Shown here one piece after another: positions 1 through 10,350 of a DNA stretch of 64,000 nucleotides (positions are counted from its first letter, which is position 1; every line of letters begins with the position of its first letter). Position numbers and translations under genes: made by a program. This stretch comes from Bacteroidales bacterium (lineage in GTDB: Bacteria; Bacteroidota; Bacteroidia; Bacteroidales; F082): NCBI GenBank assembly GCA_017530365.1, contig JAFXMK010000006.1, positions 1 to 64,000 on the forward strand, in the 5' to 3' direction. The notes beneath the pieces were generated by a model, which was not told where the DNA came from, did not search any database, and saw only the letters and a list, made by a program, of their open reading frames with translations.

Positions 1-3000
1 AACGTCACAGCCACCCCAGCCAACAACTACGAGTTGGCAACGCTGACCTACACCTATGCAGGTGCCGAAGCTCCTATCGACATCAAGGAGAGCAAACAGT
101 TCACCATGCCTGCTGCCGACGTCACCATCAACGCCACCTTTGTCGAGCAAAGCGGGCCTTCCGTCATCACCATTGCAGAGGCAAGAGCCCTAGCACTTAA
201 CGAATACGCCACCGTTCAAGGTGTCGTAACCTTCCTGGACGGCAGAAACGTTTACATCCAAGACGCCACCGCAGGCATCGACTTGTACCTGAACAGCAAC
301 ACCGTTCCCACTACTCTGGCCATTGGCGACATGGTACAAGCCTATGGTAAGCGAGCTGTTTATAACGGTCTCGTTGAGCTTTCCGGCATCAACGGAGCCG
401 AGGCTGGACAATTCAGTATCCTCTCAAGTGGCAATACCCTGCCACTTGCTGTCAAGACCATCGCAGAGATCCTTGCCGACTACAACCAAAGCAACATGCT
501 CCAGTCCACCCGCGTCAAGATCCAGGATGCCGTTATTGGTGCCATCAACACCGCCAACAACACCCCGATCACCCAAGGCGAGAGCACGATGAACATCTAT
601 AAGATCCCGGTGGTGGAAGGTTTGCTTGTAGGCGACAATGTCACTGTGACTGGTATCATCGGATGCTTCAACGCAGCCCAGCTGCGCATCAGCAGCGCCA
701 ACGATGTCGAATTCACACATCCTCAATCCGATGTCGTTGCCACACCGACCTTCTCTCCTGCTGCCGGTACCTATTATGAAACCCAAACGGTAAGCATCGT
801 TTGCACCACAGAAGGCGCCACCATACACTACACGCTCGACGGCAACGATCCTACAGCAAATAGCGCAGTCTATTCCTCCGCCATCACCATCAGCGAGACC
901 ACTACCGTGAAAGCTATCGCCATGAAAGAAGGCATGACCGACAGCGAGATCGCCACAGCAGTTTACACCATCACCGATGCCCCAGCAAGCAGCGATTACA
1001 TTCGCATTGCTGAACTCTCGCAGCTCGGCAACGGCGCCCAGGTGATTCTCGCGGCACGTTATAACGGAAACGTCAATGAATACTATGCCATGACAGCACA
1101 AACTACAGGCAAGCCCACAGGTGTATTGTTCACTAGTGTTCCCGGCAACAACGGAGAGGCTATTCCAAGTTCTATCACCGAAGAAGAAAGCACTTACTAT
1201 TGGACTGTAACATCAGATGGGACCAACTACACCTTCACCAACGCCAACGGTGATGTACTTGGCTATACCAGCAGCACCAACTTTGCAACTGGTGGTGACA
1301 ATACAGCCTGGACGATTCAATTCGCCACTTCAGAAGCCTCGGCCATGGTCCCAGGCTATGGTGGATTCGTTATTTCAAATGTCAACAATGAAGTCAGAGC
1401 CATTGCCTTGAACAACAACCACAACTTCGGACCTTATCACACCCAAAATATGGGCGGCGATGGCTACAATTTCTTCCTCGACATCTTCTCCACTGAAAAC
1501 GGCAGCACCCCTGTGTGTGCCACCCCAACCTTCAGTCCAGAAGGCGGAACCTATTACGAAACCCAGACCGTTTCCATCTCTTGCAGCACCGCCGGTGCCA
1601 CCATCTACTACACCTTGGATGGCAGCGATCCGACGCCAAACAGCACAGTTTATGCTGAACCCATCCTGGTCGCCGAAAGCATGACCATAAAGGCCATAGC
1701 CATAAAGGAAGGTTTCAACGACAGCAACATCGCCACTGCCAATTACACCATCACCATAGGCGCCATCACCATCTTCAACCAAGACTGGGAAGGCGAGATG
1801 AATGGTTGGACCTTTGTCACCGTGGAAGGCACTAAACCATGGATCATTGGCGAGCACAATGGCAACCACTACGCTTATGGAAACGGCTACAATGGTGGTG
1901 CTAACGAACAATGGTGCATCTCCCCTGCTTTCGACCTTAACACCTACAGCAACGCCACCTTGACCTTCGTCAATGCCAAGAACTACTCCGGTCCGGATTT
2001 GGAGCTTTACTTCTCGAACAACTACAACGGTGAGACGCCAGCTTCAGCCACCTGGATTCCTCTTGAATTCAACAAGTCAACAGGTTCCTTCGCTTGGGCG
2101 GAGTCAGGTTCAATTGACCTTGCCAACTTCTCAGGCACCAACTGCTACATCGGCTTCAAATACATCTCTACAGAGACAGAGGCAGCCGCTTGGGAAGTTG
2201 ACGACATCATGCTCATGGGATTCACTACAGAACCTTATATCACAGCGACGCCCACTTCCTTAACTGGATTTACGCACGTCGTCGATGAAGGCCCGTCAGC
2301 AGCACAAACCTTCGTCATCTCTGGTGGCAACCTGCCTCCTGCGCCAGGTGGTGAAGCTGGTGGAGTGACCATATCATGCAGCAACAGCCATTACGAGTTC
2401 TCACTTGATGGCGAAGATTACTACCCCTACCTTGGCATTTCCGTGGTCGGAACACTTGAACCTACTACCATCTATGTCAGACTCAATGGTGAAACCGCGG
2501 GAACTTACGAGGGCACCGTCACGATCGAAGACTACGCCACGACCACAGTTTCCGTAAGCGGTACCGTGACCGAGCAGCCAATTCCTGGCGGCGACTGGAA
2601 CAGAATCTATGCACTATCAGACCTCCACGACGGCGACCAAGTCATCATCGCTTCACGTTATGACGCCACGGTTGGCGACGGTTATTATGCCATGACAGCC
2701 AGCGTTTCAGGCAAACCCGATGGTGTGCTCTTCACCTCAGTGAGCAATAACGGTATGGAGACATTGCCTGCCGAGATTACCGCCGATGCCGACACCTACC
2801 TCTGGAATGTGACTGTGGATGGCGATGTCATCACCCTCACCAACGCTGCCGGCGACGCCCTCGGCTACAGCAGCAGCACCAACTTCTCAGGCAATTCCAG
2901 CATCGAATGGACCATCGCCTACGAAACCGCTGGTGAAAATGCCATGATTCCAAATTATAACGGCTTCTTGATCACCAACGCCGAGACCACCAACCGTTGC

Positions 3001-4443
3001 ATCGTGATGAACGCCAACCATAAGTTCGGCGCTTACCACACCAACAACATCAACAGTGCCGACTACAACTTCTACCTTGACCTATTTGTCCAAGGAGGCA
3101 GCACGACACCTACCGTTGCTACACCTGTCTTCAGCATGGCTTCTGGAACCTATTACGAAGAAATCGATGTGGAAATATCCTGCACCACGCAAGGCGCCAC
3201 CATCTATTACACCACCGACGGCACTGACCCGACTTCGGCTTCCGAAGTTTATTCAGAGGCCATCCATGTTGACCATGACATGACCATCAAGGCCATCGCC
3301 ATGAAAGAAGGACTCGATGATAGCGGCATCGCCTCAGCCGACTACGTGATCAACACCGACATCGTCGTCATCCTCAACCAGGATTGGGAAGGTGAAATGG
3401 ACGGTTGGACCTTCGTTACCGTAGAAGGTAACAAACCATGGGTCATCGGCACATACGCTGGAAACCAATACGCCAACGCCAACGGTTACGGCGATGACGT
3501 GGACAATGAACAGTGGTGCATCTCTCCTGCCTTTAACCTCAACAACTATGCAAACCAGAATGTGACACTTACCTTCATGAACGCCACCAAGTTTGATGGT
3601 CCCGCCCTCGAGCTGTACTTCAGTAACGACTATGACGGTCAAGATCCCACACAAGCTACATGGCAGTCCATGTCATACATCCCGTCAGAAGGCAACTACG
3701 CATGGACTTCTTCTGGAGAGATCTCACTCAATGGCTTCAGCGGTTCCTCCTGCTACATCGGCTTTAGATATGTCAGCACGGTTAGCAAGAGCGCAGCGGC
3801 TTGGGAAGTTGACGATATCCTAGTGGTCGCCGACATGAGCAATGCGCCCTATATCACTGCAACACCAAGTGCTTTGACTGGATTCCAGCACTACCAATAC
3901 GCCGGTCCAAGCCAGACTCAGACCTTTGTAGTGAGAGGCGGCAATCTTATTCCCGAACCCAGTTGCAAAGTCCTCATTTCCGTTGAAGAAACACTCAACA
4001 CCGGATTTGAGATATCTCTTGACGGTCAGGAATTTGGCAGTAGCTTCATCCTTGTCCCCTCAGTTGGTTCCCTCGAGCCCACCACCATCTATGTAAGATT
4101 GAACGGTCAGGAAATCGGTGACGTGAGTGGATTGATCAACATTGTTTGCATGGATATTACTACCTCAGTCACACTTGAAGGTAAAGTCCTTGACCCGACC
4201 GCTGTACAAGAAAGCCTTGCAGAGAACGTCAAGATCTGGAGCCACAACAACGACATCGTGATCGAGAACAACTGCGGAAGTGCCTTGCAAATGGTAGTGT
4301 ACAACATCCTTGGCCAGCCAGTGATGGATAAGCACATCAACACTGGTTCAGTGGATCTGTCACACAACCTCTCAAGCGGATTGTACATCATCACCCTGAG
4401 CAACAGCCAGGGTACAATCTCATACAAGATGGTTGTGAGATAA
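1..4443 (+). CDS. Giant modular T9SS surface protein (5' end outside window)
   Basis: The reading frame is open from base 1, so the N-terminus and signal peptide lie upstream; about 1,480 residues are visible. In order there is an OB-fold-like module (about 165-720), a chitobiase C-terminal-type (CHB_HEX_C) module (736-975), and then a unit of four modules present twice: an unassigned beta-rich module (995-1500 and 2595-3095), CHB_HEX_C (1510-1760 and 3110-3350), a choice-of-anchor J type module beginning NQDWEGEM (1770-2225 and 3365-3835) and an Ig-like module (2236-2575 and 3847-4190). The last ~75 residues are a T9SS type A sorting domain with the typical YNILGQPV and GLYIITL motifs. By family this is a protein exported by T9SS and attached to the surface or released. 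No catalytic domain is seen; adhesin or carbohydrate-binding scaffold is an inference. Confidence 0.85.
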   Translation, partial: NVTATPANNYELATLTYTYAGAEAPIDIKESKQFTMPAADVTINATFVEQSGPSVITIAEARALALNEYATVQGVVTFLDGRNVYIQDATAGIDLYLNSNTVPTTLAIGDMVQAYGKRAVYNGLVELSGINGAEAGQFSILSSGNTLPLAVKTIAEILADYNQSNMLQSTRVKIQDAVIGAINTANNTPITQGESTMNIYKIPVVEGLLVGDNVTVTGIIGCFNAAQLRISSANDVEFTHPQSDVVATPTFSPAAGTYYETQTVSIVCTTEGATIHYTLDGNDPTANSAVYSSAITISETTTVKAIAMKEGMTDSEIATAVYTITDAPASSDYIRIAELSQLGNGAQVILAARYNGNVNEYYAMTAQTTGKPTGVLFTSVPGNNGEAIPSSITEEESTYYWTVTSDGTNYTFTNANGDVLGYTSSTNFATGGDNTAWTIQFATSEASAMVPGYGGFVISNVNNEVRAIALNNNHNFGPYHTQNMGGDGYNFFLDIFSTENGSTPVCATPTFSPEGGTYYETQTVSISCSTAGATIYYTLDGSDPTPNSTVYAEPILVAESMTIKAIAIKEGFNDSNIATANYTITIGAITIFNQDWEGEMNGWTFVTVEGTKPWIIGEHNGNHYAYGNGYNGGANEQWCISPAFDLNTYSNATLTFVNAKNYSGPDLELYFSNNYNGETPASATWIPLEFNKSTGSFAWAESGSIDLANFSGTNCYIGFKYISTETEAAAWEVDDIMLMGFTTEPYITATPTSLTGFTHVVDEGPSAAQTFVISGGNLPPAPGGEAGGVTISCSNSHYEFSLDGEDYYPYLGISVVGTLEPTTIYVRLNGETAGTYEGTVTIEDYATTTVSVSGTVTEQPIPGGDWNRIYALSDLHDGDQVIIASRYDATVGDGYYAMTASVSGKPDGVLFTSVSNNGMETLPAEITADADTYLWNVTVDGDVITLTNAAGDALGYSSSTNFSGNSSIEWTIAYETAGENAMIPNYNGFLITNAETTNRCIVMNANHKFGAYHTNNINSADYNFYLDLFVQGGSTTPTVATPVFSMASGTYYEEIDVEISCTTQGATIYYTTDGTDPTSASEVYSEAIHVDHDMTIKAIAMKEGLDDSGIASADYVINTDIVVILNQDWEGEMDGWTFVTVEGNKPWVIGTYAGNQYANANGYGDDVDNEQWCISPAFNLNNYANQNVTLTFMNATKFDGPALELYFSNDYDGQDPTQATWQSMSYIPSEGNYAWTSSGEISLNGFSGSSCYIGFRYVSTVSKSAAAWEVDDILVVADMSNAPYITATPSALTGFQHYQYAGPSQTQTFVVRGGNLIPEPSCKVLISVEETLNTGFEISLDGQEFGSSFILVPSVGSLEPTTIYVRLNGQEIGDVSGLINIVCMDITTSVTLEGKVLDPTAVQESLAENVKIWSHNNDIVIENNCGSALQMVVYNILGQPVMDKHINTGSVDLSHNLSSGLYIITLSNSQGTISYKMVVR

Positions 4444-4464
4444 CCCCCGCATAATGCGGCAAAC

Positions 4465-4498
4465 AAAAAGGCCGGTTTAACACACCGGCCTTTTTTTT
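4465..4498 (+). terminator. Rho-independent terminator
   Basis: GGCCGGT (4470-4476) pairs with ACCGGCC (4484-4490) around a TTAACAC loop, followed by eight T and preceded by five A. It lies 21 bp after the stop of the large surface protein and overlaps the end of the convergent gene, so it may work in both directions. Confidence 0.85.
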
Positions 4499-6113
4499 AT
4501 TCCATCTTAACAGTCCGTAGATCCAACAGATTGGTAGGATTGCCTCCCAAGCCTTTCACCCGCAAGTTCACAAAGCGTAGAACTTCATCGTAAAACAAAG
4601 GCACCACTGGAGCATCCAACATCATCAAGCTGTCCATCTCGGCATAATAGGAAGCTCGCAACTCATCATCCGAACAAGCCATCGCCTTGTCGTAAAGACG
4701 ATCGTATTTCACGTTGGAATAATGCGAATAATTGGGGCCATCAGGCGAGAAATTGGAGGTCGTGAACAACGAAAGATAGTTCTCTGCGTCAGGATAATCG
4801 GCAACCCATGAAGCACGAAAAAACGAAAGGCTGCCGTTGGATCTCATACTACGCACAGTAGCCGGCGGCATCACCTCCATCTTGCACTTCAGTCCGATTT
4901 GTTCAGCCTGCGACTGCACGAACTTTCCAATATCAGCATACTCAGCTGTTGTGGAGAGATTCAAAGTATAACCCTCAAGCCGGTTCTCCTTCACCAGACG
5001 CTGAGCTTCCTTGAGGTCATAATCGTAGCCAATGCTGTCGCGATGCCCAGGCAATCCAGCGGGAATCATGCCCCCTGTGGCAGGAATGCCAATGCCATTA
5101 CGGAGATAACGGAGCATCTTTTCACGATCAATACACAAGTTCACCGCCTGACGCAAAGCGCGTGATCTATCCACACCCAAAGTGTCGTTGGAATCAATGA
5201 AAAAACTGATGTACTCGGTATTCAGGAAGGGTCCTGTAATAAGCGCTATCTTGTCTTCATACTTCTGTCGCAACTCACCATCATAGGTCAATAATTCATC
5301 TTTATAACGTGCGTCAATGCCCGACATAAAGTCAAACTTGCCTTTGATGAACTCCAAGAAAGCCACCTGCCTATCAATAAGAAAGCTGATGGAGACGGCA
5401 TCAAGATAAGGCAACCTTTCCCCTACAGAGTCCATCTCAAAATAAGTTGGATTTTTGCGGAAAACCAGCTTCACACCTTCGTTCCAATACTGAAAATGGA
5501 ACGGTCCGGTGCCAATCGGATGACTACGGAAAGCGTCACCGTAATACTCCACCGCCTCCTTAGGAACAATGGAAGCGTATGTCATGGAAAGGATGCCCAA
5601 AAACGGGGGAAAAGGCTTTGAGAGCTTGACTTGAAACGTACTATCGTCAAGGGCTTGAAAAGCATAATGTCCATCATCGTGCGCCACTGAGGCGAAGATC
5701 CATGATCCTGGAGCGTTCAAGCTTTTATCTACGACACGATTAAACGAATAGCAGACGTCCTCTGCGTTGACGACACGGCCTTCTGGGATACATTCATCTG
5801 CATGGAAACGGACATCACGGCGAAGATGGAACGTATAAACCGTGCCATCATCACTGATCTCCCATGACCGCGCGATCCGAGGCACCACGTTCATCTCCTC
5901 GTCGAGCGCCACCAAGCTGCTGAAGAGCTGGTTGCAAGCCCAGATATGAGGCAAGTCCTTGGCATAGATCGGATCCAGCGTCAGAATGCCCGCCGACTCA
6001 TTGTATTTGAAGATGGACAAGCCTTCGTTGGGATCCTCTCTCTTCCCGCAAGAAAAGAGACCAAACACCATAAGCAGTGTCAATACCCCCAATTTCAGTT
6101 TTCCACTTTCCAC
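4497..6113 (-). CDS. Peptide/oligopeptide ABC transporter substrate-binding lipoprotein (SBP family 5)
   Basis: A 538-residue family 5 extracellular solute-binding protein (DppA/OppA type). The N-terminus is a lipoprotein signal with lipobox LFSC, so the protein should be tethered to a membrane. Typical family features are present, such as RSWEISDDGTVYTFHLR and PIGTGPF. It presumably captures peptides, but no permease or ATPase genes of the transporter lie beside it. The frame opens right after the in-frame TGA of lon. The best start is a GTG at 6113, because the only early ATG would cut the signal peptide. That GTG lies inside a heptamer array that follows lon, and the 9-bp gap suggests cotranscription with lon. 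Exact start is less sure than the family. Confidence 0.85.
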   Translation of the reverse strand: MESGKLKLGVLTLLMVFGLFSCGKREDPNEGLSIFKYNESAGILTLDPIYAKDLPHIWACNQLFSSLVALDEEMNVVPRIARSWEISDDGTVYTFHLRRDVRFHADECIPEGRVVNAEDVCYSFNRVVDKSLNAPGSWIFASVAHDDGHYAFQALDDSTFQVKLSKPFPPFLGILSMTYASIVPKEAVEYYGDAFRSHPIGTGPFHFQYWNEGVKLVFRKNPTYFEMDSVGERLPYLDAVSISFLIDRQVAFLEFIKGKFDFMSGIDARYKDELLTYDGELRQKYEDKIALITGPFLNTEYISFFIDSNDTLGVDRSRALRQAVNLCIDREKMLRYLRNGIGIPATGGMIPAGLPGHRDSIGYDYDLKEAQRLVKENRLEGYTLNLSTTAEYADIGKFVQSQAEQIGLKCKMEVMPPATVRSMRSNGSLSFFRASWVADYPDAENYLSLFTTSNFSPDGPNYSHYSNVKYDRLYDKAMACSDDELRASYYAEMDSLMMLDAPVVPLFYDEVLRFVNLRVKGLGGNPTNLLDLRTVKME

Positions 6114-6125
6114 TTTTCGCTTTCA
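6088..6125 (-). repeat. Heptamer array after lon stop
   Basis: On the minus strand, 7-nt units AAGCGAA, AAGTGGA, AAGTGGA, AAACTGA, AATTGGG begin directly after the lon TGA. The GTG start of the next gene (6113) sits inside the array. It is one of the weaker arrays, with fewer stop triplets. Confidence 0.6.
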
Positions 6126-8618
6126 GTTCCTAAATCCTACGACTTCCGTTCTCAAATTCAACAGATACTTGTTATAGTCAAGGTCGTTCTTGTCTTGTTC
6201 CTTCTCAAGTGCAAGGTCAATCACCTCCAGCATGCTACTGACATAATGGAATTTGAGACCTTCTATATAATCTTCCTTGATATCCTTGATGTCACGCTCA
6301 TTATCGATGGAAAGGATCAAGTCAGTGACGCCATTACGTTTGGCAGCGAGCATCTTTTCCTTGATGCCGCCTACAGGTAGCACGCGACCACGCAGGGTAA
6401 TCTCACCCGTCATGGCCAGCTGGCTCTTCACCTTACGTTGCGTGAAGGCAGATGTCAAGGCAGCTAGCATGGTGATACCTGCCGAAGGGCCATCCTTGGG
6501 GGTAGCGCCTTCCGGCACATGGACATGGACATTCCATGCATCGAACACCTCAGGGTTGATCTCCAGCAGCGAGGCGTGTGCCTTGATGAATTCGTAGGCG
6601 ATGGTAGCCGACTCTTTCATCACATCACCGAGGTTGCCTGTCAGCGAGAGATGTCCCATGCCGCGGCTGAGACTCACTTCGATGGAAAGCAGCTCGCCTC
6701 CGACGGCTGTCCAAGCCAGACCGGTAGCCACGCCAGGCATCGTGTGTTTCACCTCGTCCTCATCGTGGTGCATCGGTACTCCCAATACCTTACGCAGTTC
6801 GCTCACCGTTACCCTCTTCTCCACCGCCTGTTCCATCACCACATCCTTGGCACGGGCACGCATCACATCGGCGATCTTGCGTTCCAAGTTACGGACGCCA
6901 GCCTCACGGGTGTAGTCGTCGATGATCTGCATCACGATATCTTTAGGGAAGGTGATCTGCTTGCTATCCATGCCGTGTTCCTTGAGTTGTTTAGGAATCA
7001 GGTGACGCTTGGCAATCTCGAACTTCTCTTCACGGAGATAACCGCTTAGGTCAATGATCTCCATACGGTCGCGGAGCGCGGGATGGATGGTCGAAAGCGT
7101 ATTGGCGGTGGCGATGAACAGGATCTTGGAGAGGTCGTAGTCCAGCTCCAGGAAGTTGTCGTAGAAGGTGGAGTTCTGCTCCGGATCCAGGATCTCAAGC
7201 AGCGCAGCTTGCGGGTCGCCGTTGATGTTGTTGCCACTCACCTTGTCAATCTCATCAAGCACAAAAACGGGATTGCCCGATTTGACTTTACGGAGGTTCT
7301 GGATGATACGTCCCGGCATGGCGCCGATATAGGTCTTGCGGTGACCACGGAGTTCCGATTCGTCGCGAAGGCCACCAAGTGACATTCTGACATATTTACG
7401 GTTCAAGGCACGGGCGATCGACTTGCCCAACGAAGTCTTACCTACGCCGGGAGGGCCAACCAGACACAGGATCGGGGCTTTCATGTCGTTCTTCAGCTTC
7501 AATACCGCTAGATGCTCGATGATGCGTTCCTTCACTTTGTCGAGGCCATAATGGTCGGCATCAAGAATCTTTTGAGCCCGTTTCAGATCGAAGTTGTCCT
7601 TGGTGTATTCCATCCATGGCAGGTCCACCAGATATTGCAAATAATTGAGTTGGATGCCGTATTCAGCAGCCTGCGGGTTGGTGCGCTCGAGCTTCTTGAG
7701 TTCGCGTTCAAACACCTCCTGCACCTCTTTCGACCATTTCTTTTTCTTGGCCTTCGTCTGCAGTTCCCTGATGTCCTGTTCATTGGGGGTACCGCCCAAT
7801 TCCTCTTGGATGGTACGCAGTTGCTGGTTAAGCAAGAACTCACGCTGCTGCTTGTCGAGATCGGTCTTCACCTTGCTTTGGATCTGCTGTTTCAGCTCGA
7901 TCATCTGTTGCGCGTTGGTAAGGATGCCCAGCAAGTTGTTGGCCATATCCACCACATTGGTGCATTCGAGCAATAGCTGTTTGGAAGGCAGATCCGTTTC
8001 GACGTTGCTTGCCACGAAGTTGAGCAGGAACACCGGATCGTCGATGTTCTTGATGGCGAAGCCGGCTTCTTCTGGAAGCCGTTGGTTACGTGAGATCACC
8101 TGAACGGCAAGCTCTTTCACGGATTGGATCAACGCCTTGAACTTACGGTCGCGAGGCACTTCCGTCGAGGCTTCAAAGGGCTGGACAGTGGCGATGAAAT
8201 AAGGATCCAGCTGTTTCAGCTCCAGCATCTCGAAACGACGCTTGCCTTGAATAATGACGGTAAGGTTGCCATCGGGCATCTGAAGGGTCTTGAGGATCTG
8301 GGCTACAGTACCCACGGGATACAGGTCGGCGATGCCGGGATCCTCCACATTGGAGTCCTTTTGCGCCACCACGCCGATGGGCTTTCTTTTCTTATAGTAT
8401 TCTTTGACCAGTTGTGTTGACTTGTCGCGCCCCACCGTGATAGGGATGACGACGCCAGGATAAAGCACCGAGTTGCGGAGCGGCAGGATAGGCAGCTCTT
8501 CCGGCACCTCATCATCATGCGAGATATGGATGTCATCAATGGTCAGCACAGGGATGAAATCCGGATTGTTGGAATCCATCACATCGCTCATCAAAAAGTC
8601 TTCGTCTAATACTTTCAT
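6123..8618 (-). CDS. lon: ATP-dependent protease Lon
   Basis: An 831-residue cytosolic AAA+ protease that degrades misfolded and regulatory proteins. The N-terminal LON substrate domain begins at [17 protein letters not shown]. The AAA+ Walker A motif GPPGVGKTS is near residue 390 and Walker B is FVLDEIDK. The C-terminal protease domain has the catalytic Ser in DGPSAGITM (about 710) and Lys in [14 protein letters not shown] (about 753). The start at 8618 ([12 protein letters not shown]) was chosen because an open frame further upstream is non-coding leader that runs into the rpmE2 terminator. The leader has a TTGACC/TATATA promoter-like pair and a perfect inverted repeat rather than the usual TAnnTTTG box. 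The downstream peptide-binding lipoprotein gene follows by 9 bp. Confidence 0.97.
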   Translation of the reverse strand: MKVLDEDFLMSDVMDSNNPDFIPVLTIDDIHISHDDEVPEELPILPLRNSVLYPGVVIPITVGRDKSTQLVKEYYKKRKPIGVVAQKDSNVEDPGIADLYPVGTVAQILKTLQMPDGNLTVIIQGKRRFEMLELKQLDPYFIATVQPFEASTEVPRDRKFKALIQSVKELAVQVISRNQRLPEEAGFAIKNIDDPVFLLNFVASNVETDLPSKQLLLECTNVVDMANNLLGILTNAQQMIELKQQIQSKVKTDLDKQQREFLLNQQLRTIQEELGGTPNEQDIRELQTKAKKKKWSKEVQEVFERELKKLERTNPQAAEYGIQLNYLQYLVDLPWMEYTKDNFDLKRAQKILDADHYGLDKVKERIIEHLAVLKLKNDMKAPILCLVGPPGVGKTSLGKSIARALNRKYVRMSLGGLRDESELRGHRKTYIGAMPGRIIQNLRKVKSGNPVFVLDEIDKVSGNNINGDPQAALLEILDPEQNSTFYDNFLELDYDLSKILFIATANTLSTIHPALRDRMEIIDLSGYLREEKFEIAKRHLIPKQLKEHGMDSKQITFPKDIVMQIIDDYTREAGVRNLERKIADVMRARAKDVVMEQAVEKRVTVSELRKVLGVPMHHDEDEVKHTMPGVATGLAWTAVGGELLSIEVSLSRGMGHLSLTGNLGDVMKESATIAYEFIKAHASLLEINPEVFDAWNVHVHVPEGATPKDGPSAGITMLAALTSAFTQRKVKSQLAMTGEITLRGRVLPVGGIKEKMLAAKRNGVTDLILSIDNERDIKDIKEDYIEGLKFHYVSSMLEVIDLALEKEQDKNDLDYNKYLLNLRTEVVGFRN

Positions 8619-8629
8619 GTTCAATTGGC

Positions 8630-8646
8630 GCTGACAGTTTGTCAGC
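8630..8646. promoter_or_regulatory. Inverted repeat in lon leader (possible operator)
   Basis: GCTGACA-gtt-TGTCAGC is a perfect 7-bp inverted repeat 12 bp upstream of the lon start. Further upstream on the minus strand, TTGACC and TATATA are separated by 17 bp, resembling a classical promoter. A related GACAA-A-TTGTC repeat lies upstream of clpB. Function as a stress operator is an inference; it could also be an RNA hairpin in the leader. Confidence 0.45.
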
Positions 8647-8711
8647 AGTAACTTATATATATAATGTGGCGGTGTATTGGTCAAGAATAGTGCCACATGG
8701 TTGTTTTTGAT

Positions 8712-8745
8712 AAAAAAAGCCCTCGAAGACGAACACTTCGAGAGC
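8712..8745 (-). terminator. Rho-independent terminator after rpmE2
   Basis: On the minus strand GCTCTCGAAG pairs with CTTCGAGGGC (8736-8745 and 8719-8728, one G-T pair) around a 7-nt loop, followed by seven T. It separates rpmE2 from lon. Confidence 0.85.
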
Positions 8746-8778
8746 TTCTTATCTGCAACACCTGTAAAAATACTGGAA

Positions 8779-9045
8779 TTACTTTTCCTTCTTTTCGAAG
8801 AACTTCTTGTACTTGTTGTTGAACTTATCAACGCGACCGGCGCTATCGACGAGTTTCATCTTACCAGTATAGAAAGGGTGTGAAGTGCTGGAGATTTCAA
8901 GTTTCACCAGAGGATATTCCTTACCGTCTTCCCAGACGATGGTGTCCTTGGTGTTGATGGTTGAACGTGACATGAAAGTCTGTTCATTGGACATATCTTT
9001 GAAAACAACCAGACGATAGTTCTTTGGGTGAATGTCTTTTTTCAT
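8779..9045 (-). CDS. rpmE2: Ribosomal protein L31 type B
   Basis: An 88-residue large-subunit ribosomal protein of the zinc-free B type: it starts [17 protein letters not shown] and has no CxxC pair. The conserved segments [19 protein letters not shown] and [14 protein letters not shown] are present. The start at 9045 was chosen because the open frame further upstream is the promoter region; a TACTTTTG box with a TTG 19 bp upstream lies just before. It is a single-gene transcript closed by its own terminator. In other bacteria type B L31 often replaces the zinc form when zinc is scarce; no zinc regulation is visible here. Confidence 0.95.
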   Translation of the reverse strand: MKKDIHPKNYRLVVFKDMSNEQTFMSRSTINTKDTIVWEDGKEYPLVKLEISSTSHPFYTGKMKLVDSAGRVDKFNNKYKKFFEKKEK

Positions 9046-9074
9046 CGCTTTCTTTCCTTTAAATTTTGAGTGTG

Positions 9075-9104
9075 CAAAAGTACAACTATTTTTTGAACTG
9101 GCAA
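9075..9104 (-). promoter_or_regulatory. Promoter of rpmE2
   Basis: On the minus strand TTG (9104-9102), 19 bp, then TACTTTTG (9082-9075), which matches the Bacteroidetes TTTG/TAnnTTTG consensus, 29 bp before the start. Confidence 0.75.
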
Positions 9105-9152
9105 GCTTTTCTTTGATATTTTTTTTAAAATGGTTTTTATTTTGAAATAAGG

Positions 9153-9183
9153 TTGTTAAACCGGTTTTTAAGTTGTACCTTTG
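9153..9183 (+). promoter_or_regulatory. Promoter of serC
   Basis: TTG (9153-9155), 20 bp, then TACCTTTG (9176-9183): a good match to the Bacteroidetes primary sigma consensus, 53 bp before serC. Confidence 0.75.
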
Positions 9184-9236
9184 CCGCACTTTTTGACATT
9201 ATTAATTATTAAACAACTTAATATTAATTACACAAA

Positions 9237-10340
9237 ATGAAACAGGCTTATAACTTCAACGCAGGCCCCTGCGTTTTGCCTAAACAGGCCATCGAAAGCA
9301 CCGTCAAGGCACTTTACGATTTCGACAACACCGGCATCGGTATCGCTGAGATTTCACACCGCACCCCAGGTTGGGAGCGCATCATGGCTGAGACCCGTCA
9401 GCTGTGGCGCGACCTCCTCAACATCCCTGAGGAGTACGAAGTTCTCTTCCTCGGTGGTGGTGCTAGCACACAGTTCTTCACTGTGCCCGCCAACCTCATG
9501 AAGACCAAGGCTGCCTACCTCCAGACTGGTGTCTGGGCCAAGAAGGCCGCCAAGGAAGCCAAGCTGTTCGGTAAGGTTGACATCGTCGCCAGCAGCGAAG
9601 ACAAGACCTACACCTACATCCCGAAAGGCTACACCATCCCGATGGATGCCGACTACTTCCACATCACAACCAACAACACCATCTACGGTACTGAGATCAA
9701 GTACGACATGGACTGCCCCATCATGCTCGTCGCTGACATGAGCTCCGACATCATGAGCCGTCCCGTTGACGTGAAGAAGTACGGCCTTATCTACGGTGGT
9801 GCCCAGAAGAACGTCGGCCCCGCTGGCGTGACCTTCGTCATCGTGAAGAAAGACATCCTCGGCAACATCGGCGACCGCGCCTACATGAACCCGCTGCCGA
9901 CAATGGTTGACTTCCGCACCCACGCTGCAGAAGAAGCCAAGAACATCAGCATGTTCAACACTCCTCCGGTACTGCCTATCTTCATGATGCACGAGACCCT
10001 CGTGTGGCTGAAGGACACCATTGGTGGCGTCGAGGCTATGAACAAGATTAACACCAAGAAGTCCAACATGCTCTATGAAGAGATCGACCGCAACAGCATG
10101 TTCGTCGGCACCGCCGAGAAGGAAGACCGTTCCATCATGAACCACTGCTGGGTCATGGCCCCCGGTTACGAAGACAAGCAAGACGCCTTCATGGCCTTCG
10201 CCAAGGAGCGCGGCATGGTCGGCATCAAGGGTCACCGTTCAGTCGGCGGCTTCCGTGCCAGCCTCTACAACGCTTGCCCAATCGAGGCTGTCGAAGCCCT
10301 GGTGCAGTGCATGCAAGATTTCGAAAAAGCGAACAAATAA
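9237..10340 (+). CDS. serC: Phosphoserine aminotransferase SerC
   Basis: A 367-residue PLP-dependent class V aminotransferase. It converts 3-phosphohydroxypyruvate and glutamate to phosphoserine and 2-oxoglutarate in cytosolic serine synthesis; the family also acts in the pyridoxal phosphate pathway. The family start [11 protein letters not shown] is intact. GGGASTQF binds the cofactor phosphate, and the PLP lysine is in [12 protein letters not shown] near residue 191. The C-terminus ends in the usual [11 protein letters not shown] region. It is first in an operon with serA and a DUF1015 gene, the common Bacteroidales arrangement, and has its own promoter. A pair of inverted hairpin repeats lies between it and serA. 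No defects are seen. Confidence 0.97.
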   Translation: MKQAYNFNAGPCVLPKQAIESTVKALYDFDNTGIGIAEISHRTPGWERIMAETRQLWRDLLNIPEEYEVLFLGGGASTQFFTVPANLMKTKAAYLQTGVWAKKAAKEAKLFGKVDIVASSEDKTYTYIPKGYTIPMDADYFHITTNNTIYGTEIKYDMDCPIMLVADMSSDIMSRPVDVKKYGLIYGGAQKNVGPAGVTFVIVKKDILGNIGDRAYMNPLPTMVDFRTHAAEEAKNISMFNTPPVLPIFMMHETLVWLKDTIGGVEAMNKINTKKSNMLYEEIDRNSMFVGTAEKEDRSIMNHCWVMAPGYEDKQDAFMAFAKERGMVGIKGHRSVGGFRASLYNACPIEAVEALVQCMQDFEKANK

Positions 10341-10350
10341 GAATTTGATT

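Noticed and set aside
424-1101. 225-codon open frame opposite the giant surface protein
   Set aside because: Antisense shadow: Cys- and Gly-rich composition without any family motif, opposite a frame with clear domains.
8619-8831. N-terminal extension of the Lon frame
   Set aside because: The extra residues are encoded by the rpmE2 terminator and the leader with its inverted repeat; Lon family homology begins after the ATG at 8618.
9354-10235. 293-codon open frame opposite serC
   Set aside because: His/Val/Asp-rich mirror of a GC-rich gene; serC is intact on plus with full family motifs.
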